A stretch of DNA of 64,000 bases from the NCBI GenBank assembly GCA_008694505.1, contig VZDJ01000868.1, forward strand, positions 484,263 to 548,262, read 5' to 3'. This stretch comes from Cyanoderma ruficeps (lineage: Eukaryota > Chordata > Aves > Passeriformes > Timaliidae). The translations under genes and the position numbers were made by a program. Below the pieces are notes generated by a model. It made no database searches. It had not been told where the DNA came from and worked only from the letters and a program-made list of their open reading frames with translations. Below are positions 38,801-51,582 of this stretch, in pieces; positions within the stretch are counted from its first letter, which is position 1, and every line of letters starts with the position of its first letter.

Positions 38801-40217
38801 CTGATCCCAGGGCTACTGACATCACTTGCAGTTTCTGCAGAGGCCTTGAGGCCTCTGAACATTTTGGCTATTCTTTTAGCTAAAGTCATTGATAAAAGCA
38901 GGACAGATGCGAGTTCAAATCTACCTAAGCTGCCAGGTCTAAATAGTGTAATGATAGAAAGATAATGATTTCCTGTAACCCTGTAAACGTCTCTCATTTA
39001 GCAGTGTCCAGCTCTCCTGTCTGTAGATACTGCTCACACTTCCCCATTAGCCTTTCTAGCAAGGATCAAACTTGTGTCTCATAACTCCTTGATGTGATTT
39101 ATAAAGCTATCTAACTTGTTTTCTTCCTAGCTTATCTCATGTAACCTATTTGTCTTTTTATTACAGCATCTTATCTGCCCCTTATTTGCTGTAGCTATTT
39201 ATCAAAGACTTACAGTAATACCTATTCCTCCAACATTATTGATGTGGATGCCTGCCCAGCCAAGCCCCGGGCTGGCTGTACTGCTGCAGGGGTGACCAAG
39301 CTCAGGCTGTGAAGCAGCAGCAGCACTGACCAGCAGTCCTGCAGGGTGATTCACAGCTCTCCAGCTCAGCTGTGCTCGTGGGTACCTTCCCTGGCCTCTG
39401 GTGGGATGTCCCTGCCTGTCCCAGCGTGGCCCCTGGAGAGTGGCAAGGCCACAAGTGACACCCACCAGCAGCTGTTTGCTGCAGCTGGGGAGTGATTTCA
39501 ACTTTGGGGACTGATTCACACTCCCTGCCCTGGCTGGGCTATGGTGAGTGAGTTGTACTGGGATTTTGCTGCACGACAAAGGATATACAAGGCTCACATC
39601 ACTCAGTACACAGAGCCCTCTGGAGATGTGCTTGGCTTTATAACTCTATTGCCAGCACCAATACTATTGCTGCCATAGTTGTGGTTATCTTCAATCAAAT
39701 ACCTCAGCCAGTGACAGCTCTTTGTGGTTGGTTTTGTGTCTGATTTGTCACTTAACATTAGCTTTAAAGATGTTATGAAAAGCAAAATAATGACAAAAAT
39801 ATTGATCTTTAATATTCAAAAAAGGCAACAGGAAAACTGCTTGTTAGGTCACGTGTATATTTATATACATGTGCATATATCTCGGGGAGAGAGGTGTTTT
39901 AAGTGTGTGGACAGTAAAGATCAGCCAGGTATGATCTCTCCCACACAGAAGGGCTCTCTGCTGTGCCCTGGGAATGCAAAGAGCACAGACTCCTTCAGAG
40001 CCAGATTCTATGTATTTATATTTATATTTGAAAGTTGTAGAAAACTAAAGCCCACCAAACTGTGTGTTCTCTTGAGGAGATTTCATCAAACCTTTCTGAA
40101 ACAGAGATGCCACTTTACCCATCCTGTACAGAACCACGTGCAAGCAGACTGTCTGAAATGGCCTGTGCTCTCTGAGCCAGGAAACTCGGCTGGGAAGCCT
40201 GGTGGGCAGGGCGGGGA
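17801..40217. other. PEPD 5' flank, no gene recognised
   Basis: This is 22 kb of mostly AT-rich sequence. No exon, RNA gene or full repeat element was recognised. It contains a short (TG)7 run (23944-23957) and a poly-G run near 30601. The longest ORF (plus 20285-20782, 165 codons) has no recognisable domain and a composition like that of random AT-rich sequence. Two short segments with protein-like composition (plus 26141-26362, lysine- and serine-rich, and plus 36517-36747, serine/threonine-rich with NNSS) match no family I know and are left unannotated. Confidence 0.6.
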
Positions 40218-40390
40218 CCCCAGAGCAGGACAGGGACCCCAGGGCAGGGCAGGTCCCCAGGGCAGGGCAGGGTCCCCAGGGCAGGGCAGGGACCCCAGGG
40301 CAGGGCAGGGTCCCCAGGGCAGGGCAGGGACCCCAGGACAGAGTCCCCAGGGCAGGGCAGGGTCCCCAGGGCAGGATGCCCAGGGCAGGA
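40218..40390. repeat. 19-bp G-rich minisatellite, about nine copies
   Basis: Units start with CCCCAG at 40218, 40237, 40255, 40274, 40293, 40312, 40331, 40345 and 40364. The spacing is 19 bp apart from one 18-bp and one 14-bp step. The unit is approximately ccccagggcagggcagggt. Each carries three GGG runs separated by CA, so the plus strand has dense G-quadruplex potential. The ORFs through it (plus 39724-40461 with Gly-Arg-Ala-Gly-Pro-Gln repeats, and proline-rich frames on the minus strand) are repeat artefacts. Confidence 0.95.
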
Positions 40391-41808
40391 CCTGCTGCAG
40401 CACTGCCCGTTGTGGGTTTATAACAAAACTCTCTCTGATCAGTGGCTGCTTTGTGCTCTGAAGCCAGGGGGGTCATTTCAATGGACACACACACCTCTAA
40501 GTATACTTTGAGGATACATCTTACAAATTTCTTCTCTTAATTAAATCTTCTCAAATTATATGAATTCTTGTTAGCCACATAAATAAATGCCCTTTTCCAT
40601 CAACATTACTATATGTTGATAGACAAAAAGTAGCAAGTTCCAGGCACTCTTGACATATGTTTAAAAACTTACTAGTTTCTGAATTGTTGTCTTTCTCTTG
40701 TCAATTTAATATTTCCATGTCCTTTTATTTTTTAAAGCAGCAAATAGGAAGAAATTTGACTTGAAATTCTGATTTAGTCATCAACTCCAACTAGTTTTTT
40801 TCAGAACTAGCTAATCTTGACCTTCTAACCCTGTCTTCACACGGAAATTTATCAAATCATTAACGATCCAGTTCTCATTTACCAGATCTACCAGGCGCAG
40901 AAAAATCTTAAAATGGCAAGTGACAAGCAGGAGAAGAATGATGAGAAAGAAAATGAGGTGTCAGGTTTATAAGTAAGGGAAGATAGAAAAGAGGCACAGG
41001 GAGAAAAGCAGGTGAAGTTGCAGTGCTGTATTAGTTGTAAAAGTTTTATTCAGTTTTTCCAGCTCAGGCACTGAGTAGCAGACAGGAGAGCACATCATCT
41101 GGCCAGGAAAGTGAGCATTGGTCCTGTGCCCTCTGGGAAATGCAAGTTCCCCAACCAGAGGAGCCTCCCATGGCAAATTTGCTGGAAGGAAGATGAATCA
41201 GACTGAACTGGGACACTGGAGGAAGGATCCTGCTGGAGTTGGGAGAGGCATGGGGCTGGAGCTAGAAGGGGGAATGTCAGGACCTACAAGATGGTTTCCT
41301 TTAAATCCTCCACAAAGGCTTCCTCATGCACCAGTTATACCTACAAAAATTGAGACATCAGAGAGATGTGGATGGCAGGGCAAGGGGAGAGGTCAAGCCT
41401 GAGCAAGGGGAAACAAAAGGCACCATTTTATCTCCAGGAGAAAAGCAGTGAGATCCTTCAGGTACCAAGTGACCTGAATGAAGAATACAATAAGCATTAC
41501 AAAGTCTGCATTATGGAGGGAGAATAATTTCTTATTTTCAAAATCAAATTCCAGTAGAAGCAGCCTTAGCAAAAGCCACTTTATATAAATTAACACAATT
41601 CTTTCATATATCACCATGACTGGCTGGGCCAGAGGCCTTTCATTGTCTGCAATTTCCTCCCAGCTGTGGTGCTTTGGCTGTGGCACACGCGGGTGCGTGT
41701 GGCAGAACCAGCAGAAGAGCAGCTCAGCACAAAGACAGGGCTGGCTGTGAGAGTCACCAGCTGCCTTCTGCCTCATAAAAGGGAAATGAAGGCCAGGCCA
41801 TCTGAGAT
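40391..41808. other. Intergenic, nothing recognised
   Basis: This is non-repetitive AT-rich sequence between the G-rich minisatellite and the SINE. The ORFs present (for example minus 41393-41776, 127 codons) show no recognisable family. Confidence 0.5.
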
Positions 41809-41941
41809 TGGCTCGTTTGGTCAGAGCATGGTGCTAATAACACCAAAGTTGTGGGTTTGAGTCTCACATGGGCCATTCAGAGTTGGACTCCACGATCCCA
41901 GTGGGTCTCCTCAGACTCAGAACACTCTGTGATTCTGAGAT
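41809..41941 (+). mobile_element. tRNA-Ile-derived SINE with CR1-like 3' tail
   Basis: The first part (41809-41874) is recognisably tRNA-Ile. There is an A-box-like 'ggctcgtttgg', then a perfect anticodon stem TGGTG/CACCA around the loop CTAATAA (anticodon AAT at 41836-41838). A T-arm follows as GTGGG-TTTGAGT-CTCAC, with a B-box-like 'ggtttgagtct', and the segment ends in the discriminator-side GGGCCA. Directly after it comes a CR1 3' end ('agttggactccacgatccc' ... 'ctgtgattctgag'). A tRNA-Ile head fused to a CR1 tail is the structure described for zebra finch TguSINE1. The sequence TCTGAGAT occurs at 41801-41808 and again at 41934-41941, a possible 8-bp target-site duplication. The 5' acceptor half of the tRNA is missing, so this is not a functional tRNA gene. 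Confidence 0.88.
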
Positions 41942-42080
41942 GTAATTAGTTTGCTCTCACTCAGTATGGACTGAGAACAAGGGATGGAGGGGACTTAGGA
42001 CATGCTTATTTCTGTGTGATCACTGAGCAGCCCTGGGCGAGCAGGAGGGGAGCCAAGCTCTGCCTTTTGCAGCAGCCAAG

Positions 42081-42139
42081 CCCTGCTGTGCCCACCCCAG
42101 GGTGCCCTGCTGTGCCCACCCCAGGGTGCCCTGCTGTGC
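42081..42139. repeat. 24-bp tandem repeat, 2.5 copies
   Basis: The unit ccctgctgtgcccaccccag+ggtg is present at 42081-42104 and 42105-42128 without change, followed by a partial copy to 42139. It is a small GC-rich minisatellite. Confidence 0.85.
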
Positions 42140-42779
42140 TCCCAGCTGTGTCACCTGTGCCCAGCCCTGCCAGGACAGGCATTGTCACACTGCAATGTGG
42201 GCTGGGAGGTCACTGAAATCACAGAATGTGCTGCAGCTAAGAAATTACCTAAGAACATTAATAACTGAGGAAACTGGAGGAAAACCAGGAGTGCCATATT
42301 CCTGTGAATGCTGATGATTTTGAGGCTTTCTTGTGAGCAGTAATCTCCATCAACAGGTCCACAGTAGGTGGACAACAATTAGGACCTAGGATGAAAGTAA
42401 CTATCACCATCTGCATAAAGGGAAGGAAAACACACAGCAACTGAGTTTGAAGGGTACTCGAGTAAATCTGGTCTCTGTGATTGCATCAGCCAATTAGTTC
42501 CTGAGGAAAACAGCCCATAGGTCATTACACAGAACTAGTCAGGGGCATTGCAAGGAATTCACCTTGGAGAAGTCATGGAGAGGCACAAAACAACTGGAAA
42601 GTGACAGAGCCCACGCTGAACACTGGCTAGGATGGCAGAGTGAGGAATGAAAGGGCAGTTGAGGATCCTGAAACAAATAAACAAGTGATTTGTAAGGCCA
42701 GGGAGGACGTGAAGGAGATGAACGGCCCTGCGCATGAATCTGTCATGTAAAAATAATGTCAAAACAATGTCATTTCATT
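42140..42779. other. Intergenic, nothing recognised
   Basis: No gene or clear repeat was seen. The right part may be further, unrecognisable sequence of the decayed LINE that follows. Confidence 0.4.
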
Positions 42780-43530
42780 TTGCAACAAGGTAGCAGACCT
42801 TGTGGTGAAGGGAGAAGGGCAAACATCATACTCAACCTACTAAGTCTCTGCCACTGTTTCTCATCTTTTTATATAAGCTGTGGATATACAATGTAGATTA
42901 AACCTCTGTAGGAGGATGCAAGAAAGACAGGGTGACTTAAGTCGGGGAGGAGTTATTGATCATTTACTGCTCCAAATGGAAGGATGCACGAAACAAAGGC
43001 ATTGCCTGGGGATTTGTCCTGAGCCAGCTCTGTTCACTGCCACATCTCTGTGACCTGGCAGGTAGGATATAGAGTATTCTCAGTACATTTGCAAATGACC
43101 CCCAGCCAGAAGGGACTGCCAGTGTGTGGGAGGACAGCATCAGAATTGCAAATGGTCCCACCAAGCTGGGGAACTATCACAAACAAGAGGGTGCATTTCA
43201 ATAAGAGCCTGCAAAAATACTCCACTGCAGAAATACAAGATGGAGGAAAACTGGTTAGTTGGAAGCTCTTTAGGAGAGGATCTAAGAATTACAGGAAATT
43301 ATACTGAGTGACAATCAAGAATGCCACAATTTTGAAAGAGAAAGGCATGCATAAATAAAGGGATAGTCTGCAAGTGGTGCAGTTTGTTGGGGAAGCTCAG
43401 CAGTGTGGGGCACTGCCCTCAGAAGGACCTGGACCATTGGCAAGGGTCTGAAGGAGAGCTGTGGGAAAGGTCAAAGCCTAGAAAACAGGCCTACATGGGG
43501 CTCTGAATGAGTATTTTTATTTAGCCTAAT
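42780..43530 (+). mobile_element. Ancient decayed CR1-family LINE (reverse-transcriptase region)
   Basis: Degenerate pieces of a non-LTR reverse transcriptase appear in order on the plus strand. 'ctctgccactgtttctcat' (about 42845) corresponds to the conserved AFDTVSH motif. 'ttgtcctgagccagctctgttc' (about 43013) corresponds to LGPxLF, and 'tttgcaaatgacccc' (about 43088) to the catalytic FADD(T) box, here altered to FAND. Further on, 'gggtgcatttcaataagagc' (about 43190) fits the FN..K segment. 'acaggcctacatgggg...tatttttatttagcct' (about 43480-43527) fits the CR1 sequence leading to 'tttagcctggag'. Stops and frameshifts occur throughout, so it is long dead. The divergence suggests an old CR1/L3-like lineage, much older than the two truncated CR1 copies in the PEPD introns. 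Confidence 0.7.
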
Positions 43531-46500
43531 GCTAAATAAAGGCTGGCTAGCTAGCTCTGGTAAAAAGACACAACTACTTCCTTTGTCAACAGCTGATGGA
43601 ATAGGAAGCAGTGTGGGACTCAGCACCCCCAGCCCTGCACAAAAAGAGGCATCAGAGCCCGTTTGTATTGCAGGTGAGGGGCTTTATTAGAGGGGAAAAA
43701 ACTTCAAACCCACTGGAATGATCTGAAACCCGGTTAGCATGGCCTCACACAACTACTTCAATAATCAATCCTATGATGAGAAAGGCATAGTCAAGATCAA
43801 CATACAATAATCAAGGAGTGTTAACCACTGAATACTTGAGTTCAAGGTGTGCTAGTCAATCAAGGTGAAAAAAAAATAATGTCACACAAATCCTACTTCA
43901 AGGATAAAAGACCTCCATGATTTGTATTTTCAGGTGATTTCAATATTATAAGAGAGGTGGTCACATTGAATATTCATAGATTGCCTTAGGCAATGCCTTA
44001 AAGTGATCAGAGAAATCTCTGACTGCCCGGCAGTACAATTTTATTTGTTCTTAATTGAAATTTAGGATCAAACAAGCTTGTGTAATTGTCCTTAAAATGC
44101 TCCCTTTCCTGGATATTTATCCTGTCCAGCCTCACCTCTGTCTGTCTAGCTGTGTTTCTTGGGCAGTGCTTTGGTGTTAGCTGCACAGAGACTACTCCAA
44201 AACCTCCAGCTGGAAGCTCCTTAAAGCACAGGCAGTGGCAAGGAGCCCTTCACTGCCATCCCAAACCCTCCAACTCCTGCAAACCCCTTTGAGAGTAATG
44301 ACTCCAGCTGAAACACGGCAGCCCAGCAGCACAGCCACCAGGACCCCTCTGCAGCCAGCAGAGTGCAAGGCGATGGCACAGCAGCCTGCTGGGCTCCAGC
44401 ACAGGGACACAGGACACAACAGGACACAACTCACTGCCAGCACCCCAGCCCCAGTGCCTGCTTCACAGCCACCCTGCTCTCCAGGGCTTACAGGCACAAT
44501 GACAATATCCATCCTGACTAGCTCCCAGATCTCGTCCTGACAGTAGGCACAGCGCTGTAAAATTAATGAATTAGCAGGAGGAGAAAACTACTCATTTGGA
44601 AGAAGACTTCTGGAGCAATATAAAGCTGCAGGAAACCTGCCTGATTTGTCTTTTGGCAAGTTCTGCTACTAGCTTTAAATTAACACTGTGAGTGTTCTCA
44701 GCTGATTCTCTACAGGAACCAGTCAAGTGAACCTGAGCACACCTGTAATTGCACATTGAAGTTACTCAGACCTCAGTTTTCTGTCTTGGAACAAATTAGG
44801 TTTATTTTTAGGTTTTTGTCTTCACCCGAATCCAAAGCTACAGCTAGAGCTTTGTAATGTTAAATTCACAAAGGTCAAAATCAGAAGAAAATTATTGCAG
44901 CAGCTGTTTTGAAGTGAAACATGCATTCTACAGAGATCTGCTGGTAATGTTTTGTTCTGCTTCTCTGTTCTTGCACAATTTTCTGTGCAAAGAGACTCTT
45001 CTGACATTGGCATTGTATTCTGCACGTACTGGCTAGGAACAACTTCTCCAGCTCACACAAGGTTTTTAAAACTAACATTTTTTTTAGTATTATCTTCATC
45101 CCTCCCATGTCAACTTAGCACTGATTGAAAAAGGCTAATTGGGGTTTTTGAGTTTACCTTACAGCTTGAATGTAATAATGTGGATCTATTTGTTTTGTCA
45201 GATTAGGGTAGTGTAAGAGCTAAAGAAATTTTTATGTTATTACAGATTCTGTATTCAAGTTAAGATATGATGAAGAGGAGGAAATTTAAAAATATGTAAA
45301 AAATTTGTGGAAATCTGAGAACTTTCAAAACTATATATAAACCATGTAAACTTTTACAACTATATAAAGCATCCCACATGCTTGCTCCTGCTTAGCAATC
45401 TGGAAGTCAAAGTCAACAAAAGCTCTCACCCCAAGTTATCCATGTCTCAGTCACTATCAAAACCTTTAAAATATGTCAGATCTTACAGTCAGGTCTCATT
45501 AAGAGTATTTTGGTGACAGGATTTAACTCCTTCTGATCTTGGTAGCACAGTACCTACATTTTCTTTCAGTTTTCTTTATGTGCCAAACTTGGCAGTTTCC
45601 CCTGCCAGGTCCATGGTCGCCATTCCCAGGCCCTGCTGTCCTTTGTGGTGCCCTTCTGGAGACTGGCACTCACCACAGACACTCAGAGCAGCCTTCAGGT
45701 GTTTTTACTGCCCCTGAAACAACCCCCAGTGCTACAGCAGCACCAAGTGAGGCAGTCCTGCAGATGCTTTCAGCAGTGTCTCCACGAGCAGCTCAGCTGG
45801 AGTGGGATCAGGAGACCAAAGCAGCAGGTCCAAGACCCTTCACATCTCCAGCACGTGGGGATCATGGGTTTAATTTGGATTAGATTGCTCTCGATCCTTC
45901 CTCAGGGAATCCAAACTTTCTGAAGAGATAAAGCATTAGGTGCACTCTAAAATAATCTTCTGGGCCATGGTGCAGCTCAGAGCCCAGTGTCCTGTTAAAC
46001 ACTTGGCACCATCAGATGGTCAACATCAAATCAGGCCACTGCCCTACCTAAACCCCGTGTCAAAGGCCTGCCTTCCTCACTCCTCTGTCCCAAATCATTG
46101 GAAAGTTTCTTAAGGTAACGGGGGAGTAATGTTGCAGATGCCTTGAAAGTCGGGATATCGTGCAAATCTATCAATCTCTGGTATGAGGTGCCTTAATTAT
46201 GCCCCACTCTCTTTGTTACATAGGTTGAATTCCCACCTGAAATGCATTCAGCTCCCAGCACAACCATTACGTTTGATTATCACAGGATTTTTAGGAAAGG
46301 GTAGCATTGCTGGCTCACAGAAATCTTCCTGAGCTATTTCAGCCCTGTTGATTTAATGAGCAGTGCAAATTTCCCTTCTCTGTGCATTACAAACTTCATC
46401 TGCTCCCACTTAGTTACAAAGTTGAGATCTAAAAAAGGCAAAATCCCCAAGGGTGACACAAAGAAACACCCTGATTTATAATCTCAAGGTATAAAGAAGT

Positions 46501-49316
46501 AAATTTCCAGCACAGTGAGCTATCCACCTAGCTGCAGTTATTATGTGTTAAAATTCCCTGTACACCATGCAGAAAATTTGCCCCTAAGCATTTTTAAATT
46601 TTTTTTCCCCATCTTACAAACTGCCAGAATCCAAAAGTGATTTTTAGGAAATTGCTCTCACTGTAAAAATTCAGTATTTGACATCCAAACATAAGCCTGA
46701 AACACAGAGGCCAGATCCAGCCCTCTAATTCAGAGTAAGTAGGGGTTTTCTGACAAAACATGTTCTGTCTGAAAATGCCAATTAATCAACTTTCCCCCCA
46801 AAAGGAGTCTTTATGTATTTCATTAAAATGTTCCCTGAAAAGTGTCTGACTGCCAGCATGGACAAAGCAGGCTCCTTTCCTGCCCAACTCCCAGCAGAAA
46901 TCAGACCAGGTGATGTGGGGCACCTTGCTGGGACTCTTCTTTCCAGGAACTCTCCCAGCCTCCCATTTTCCCATGTGTGCTGTTTGCAGAATAATTCACC
47001 ATTTAGTGGCCCCAAGAGCCCCTGGGGCAGCCCAGTGGTTCTGCCACCCTTGGAAGAGCAGCAGATTAGGAGGATGTCTCCTCTCCAGCCCTAGTTACAA
47101 ACCATCAGGACTGGATGCCTAATGCTGGTGTCCTGGCACAAGGCTCAGTCCCAACGTTCTCAGTTAACCACTGAAATTACTGTAACTCCCTGGGAGCTCT
47201 GGCTAAGTACACAGGGGAGCTTTGGACCATGGCAAGTTATTTAAGGATGGTAAATAATAGGGATTTGTCACTTCCTCTGCAGGACATGAGAAAGGCTATC
47301 TGCCAATCTGCCCCCCGGCAGCACTATCAGTGTCCCACTCCCTTCCCAGGCTTTGGCCAATACATCACACACTGATGCTCGTGGCTGAAATTCATTACCA
47401 GAGATATGTCTGGGTTACTGCTTCTGCAGGATTGAGATTTTCTTCTGGAAACTGTGAGCTGATAAAAATTCTCTTTGTAAATATCAAGGCTGCTTGAAAT
47501 TTTTCCTTCTCATTTTCTTTTATGGATGTGTTGGGGGATTTTTGTGAAGGATGTTCAAGGAACAGACCACAGACCAGGGAATGTGGGGGGTTTCCTCCTG
47601 AAGCAGTCTGCTTTTTATGGAAATGTTGAAAACATTTTAATTTTCTCCAGTTCTGAACTAAAAATATTTAATTTTTGCATCTTCTAAGGCTTCTACAAGA
47701 AATCAAAAATTTTCTTCCAAAAAAGAATCATTTTATCAAAGCAGGCCAGTGTTTCCCAAAGGAATGAATAGCAGCTGAGCCTTTCAGCCCTGCTCAACAT
47801 ATTCTGCACATCAAAAAGAGAGAAAGATGTGTAAAAGTATTGATCACTTCTGCTTGAATGCACAGAAATTCTGAATTTAACAAAAGCACAAGCCCAACAC
47901 TGGAATTTCTTTATGTTCTCAAGCACATCACGAGGTGGCCAGTGGGGAATTGCTCATGGTGCCCCAAGTTCAGTTATTTTCCCCAGAAACAAAACCTGCC
48001 TTGGTCCTGTTGCAGGTTATAATCAGGGCATCCAAACAGTCTGTCAATTAATGTACAGCTTGGGAGATTTTTATGATGTCCATAAAGAATTACACTGTGG
48101 CCATTGCACTCACACACTGAATCAAACAGGAATGATATACAGTCAGAGCAAGCCTGAAATAATGCCTTGCTAGTAATCTAGACACATTATTTTAATTCTC
48201 TAATTCTCTGTGCTTGTGGAAATCCCACAAGAGAAAATCTAAATAAATGAATCCTAATTATAAATGTTGTTTATGTAATTGGTAAATGGTGCAGAGATAA
48301 GTGAGCACTGCTTATTCCTACGCAAATACAAATTAAATCTGGACACTGCACCAAAGATGTGCCCTATAGTACTCCAAATTTAACAAGACTCAAAGATAAA
48401 AAGTTCAGCCCATTACTGTGATTTGTCTCTCTGTCTTACCACACCTTCATATCTAAGCACACCCATACACCATAGTTCCCAAACTGGAATTATGGATCAG
48501 ATATTTTTAAGAAAACATAAGCACATTTTCCATATCCCAAGCGCAAAAGGAAAGGGCAAGATAATCCGTCAGCAAACTAACCCCTTATCAGGCTCATAGG
48601 CAGCCCCATTACTGCTGTGACAGCTAGCTCCGCTGTGAGCCAAATGCCTGGAAAAGGCCAGCCAGAAATCCATCAGGAAAAGCTCATTTTTCACTGCTAA
48701 AGGAAAACCAGCGCTGCCACGCGAGGCTGGCACGGGCAGGGCTGGCCCCTCTGTGCCCAGAGCCAGGTCTGGGGGCTCAGCAGGGAGCTGGAAACAGCCC
48801 CAGCCCATTCAAAACAGAACCTATTAAAGCAGAAATAACAGTGCAGGGCACGGAGATTGGCAAAGCTCAGAGGTCAGTGTGTGTCCTGAGTCACTTGGAG
48901 GTTCCTCCAGCGAGGAACCACAACACATGCATTTCAATGTTTTGCCAAACGAACTTTGGAAGTTCAGAAGGTGGATTTTTTAGGTGGAGAAAAGAAGACT
49001 GTACAGACAGGTTTTTAAGTAAATCCTAGCTTTTTTTTTTTTTCCCCAACTGTGTATTCCAAGGAAGCACAGTGCATCTGTACCTTTCTCTAAAAACATC
49101 TTTTTTAGGCACTCCAGTGCCGGTGGAGGCGCGGGATTGACAGCTCCGGAGATTAATTCTGCTGTTTACCCACTGAACAGGCACAACGAGGCAGCACAAA
49201 CTTTGCTGAGCCTGCCCGACCAATGTGCCTTTGGCTCCTGTTAAAAAATGCAACACCCTCCGGGAGACGGTGTGCATTGCAGAGGGAAGGAGGCGTGGAG
49301 CTCAGCCGGCAGCTGG
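43531..49316. other. Intergenic, no gene recognised
   Basis: This is AT-rich sequence with a moderately GC-rich patch at 44290-44480. It includes a 7-bp inverted repeat CTTGTGG/CCACAAG (48213-48219 and 48225-48231). The ORFs (for example plus 45539-45883) show no family resemblance. Confidence 0.45.
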
Positions 49317-49500
49317 CCCTCATCCCCGGGCCTGGCACTGCTCTCCCTCACTGCCCTGCCCGGGCTGTGTCTGTTTCTGTGTCCCTCATCCCCGGGCCTG
49401 GCCGTGCCCTGCCTCACTGCCCTGACCAGGCTGTGTCGGTGTCCCTCATCCCCGGGCCTGGCACTGCTCTCCCTCACTGCCCTGCCCAGGCTGTGTCCCC
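49317..49500. repeat. Tandem triplication of a ~60-66-bp GC-rich unit
   Basis: The motif ccctcatccccgggcctggc recurs at 49317, 49383 and 49443 (steps of 66 and 60 bp). Each copy is followed by a related 'ccctcactgccctg' and '(g/a)ggctgtgtc' stretch. The 6-bp length difference is an extra 'tgtttc' in the first unit. Arginine/proline/alanine-rich ORFs on both strands here are artefacts of the repeat. Confidence 0.9.
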
Positions 49501-50536
49501 GGGCTGGGCACGACACAAGCACACAGCAGCCATGCAAACCCAGGAGTCTCCGTTTTCAGCAAGAGCCCACATGAAGCCTCTTCAAACTGGTGCCAGACAA
49601 TTTGCCTGAGGGATGTCAGACACAGCCGATCCTCAGAGGTGCAGCTCCTCATTCCAGCAGCAGCCTGGCTACAGAGCACGGCCGTGATGCAGGAGCTGCA
49701 GAGCAGGAGATGGAAGTCTGCTGCTTAAATCTCTTCTGTACACTGTGTAAGCAGATTCAAGCTCATCTTCCTCAAATTGCTTTACTAACCACATTAACCT
49801 CTGGGACTCCCCTTTGTTTCCTGGGGTGGGTGAGTAATTGCTCAGGGATACAGCAGTAATGGCTGAGCTCACTTTCCAGTGAGTACTGTACCAGACGACA
49901 TGGGAAGCTGTGCTTTCCAGAAATGATATATTATTAGTGCTGCATCTGAAATAACCCAGTAATTGCTTAATGCTTTATATTTACATAGGCTGTACATTAT
50001 GTTTGCTCTGAGAGAGGGAAGGAAAACTAAGCAGGAAAGGAATTTGCAATAAACCTACAGTAAGCAATAAAGAGCTATAAATGGTAATCTGTCAATAGCA
50101 CAGCTTCATGAAGGGCTTGGTCTAGGAAAAGAGGAGCATCCTTAGCTCCCAACAGTTCTAAGCCAGCCCAGACTGATGTAGTACCAAGCAGGATCGAGTC
50201 CTTCCTGAAGGATGGGCAATTAAATGTAAATATCCATAAAAATCTTACTTGAAAGATCATATTCACTATTAACAAGGGGAAAGATGATCTTCACACCAGA
50301 TAAGGCACTGGTGTGCTGGGACTCTGCAGAGAGCTCCAGCTCTGCCACAGATTCCTTGCTTCATCCTGACTTCCTCAATGTCCCTGTTCTCTCATCTCTT
50401 CCCTCACAGTGGGGGTCATTCCTCTCCTTCCCTCCCTGTACTGGGCTGTGCCATCTTTCTGTGAGCATGTACAGTTCCCATGAGAAAAGCGATGCCCCAG
50501 GCCAGCTGTAAACTAAACAATGATTTGTAATACTAC
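49501..50536. other. Intergenic, nothing recognised
   Basis: This is unique-looking sequence leading to the CTTT microsatellite. No supported gene or element was found. Confidence 0.4.
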
Positions 50537-51224
<688 letters not shown>

Positions 51225-51558
51225 NNNNNNNNNNNNNNNNNNNNNNNNNNNNNNNNNNNNNNNNNNNNNNNNNNNNNNNNNNNNNNNNNNNNNNNNNNNN
51301 NNNNNNNNNNNNNNNNNNNNNNNNNNNNNNNNNNNNNNNNNNNNNNNNNNNNNNNNNNNNNNNNNNNNNNNNNNNNNNNNNNNNNNNNNNNNNNNNNNNN
51401 NNNNNNNNNNNNNNNNNNNNNNNNNNNNNNNNNNNNNNNNNNNNNNNNNNNNNNNNNNNNNNNNNNNNNNNNNNNNNNNNNNNNNNNNNNNNNNNNNNNN
51501 NNNNNNNNNNNNNNNNNNNNNNNNNNNNNNNNNNNNNNNNNNNNNNNNNNNNNNNNNN
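51225..51558. other. Assembly gap (334 N)
   Basis: This is a run of 334 undetermined bases between the CTTT tract and a short AGGA tract. The stated size may be an estimate. Confidence 0.99.
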
Positions 51559-51582
51559 AGGAAGGAAGGAAGGAAGGAAGGA
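51559..51582. repeat. (AGGA)6 microsatellite at the right gap edge
   Basis: Six perfect AGGA units directly abut the gap. The plus strand here is purine-rich, whereas the left gap edge is pyrimidine-rich with a different motif. Confidence 0.97.

Noticed and set aside
39724..40461. 245-residue plus-strand ORF
   Set aside because: Its C-terminal part is the translation of the 19-bp minisatellite, and the N-terminal part has no recognisable domain.
41809..41874. Functional tRNA-Ile gene
   Set aside because: The anticodon and T arms are preserved, but the 5' acceptor half is missing and the sequence continues straight into a CR1 3' tail, so it is a SINE head.
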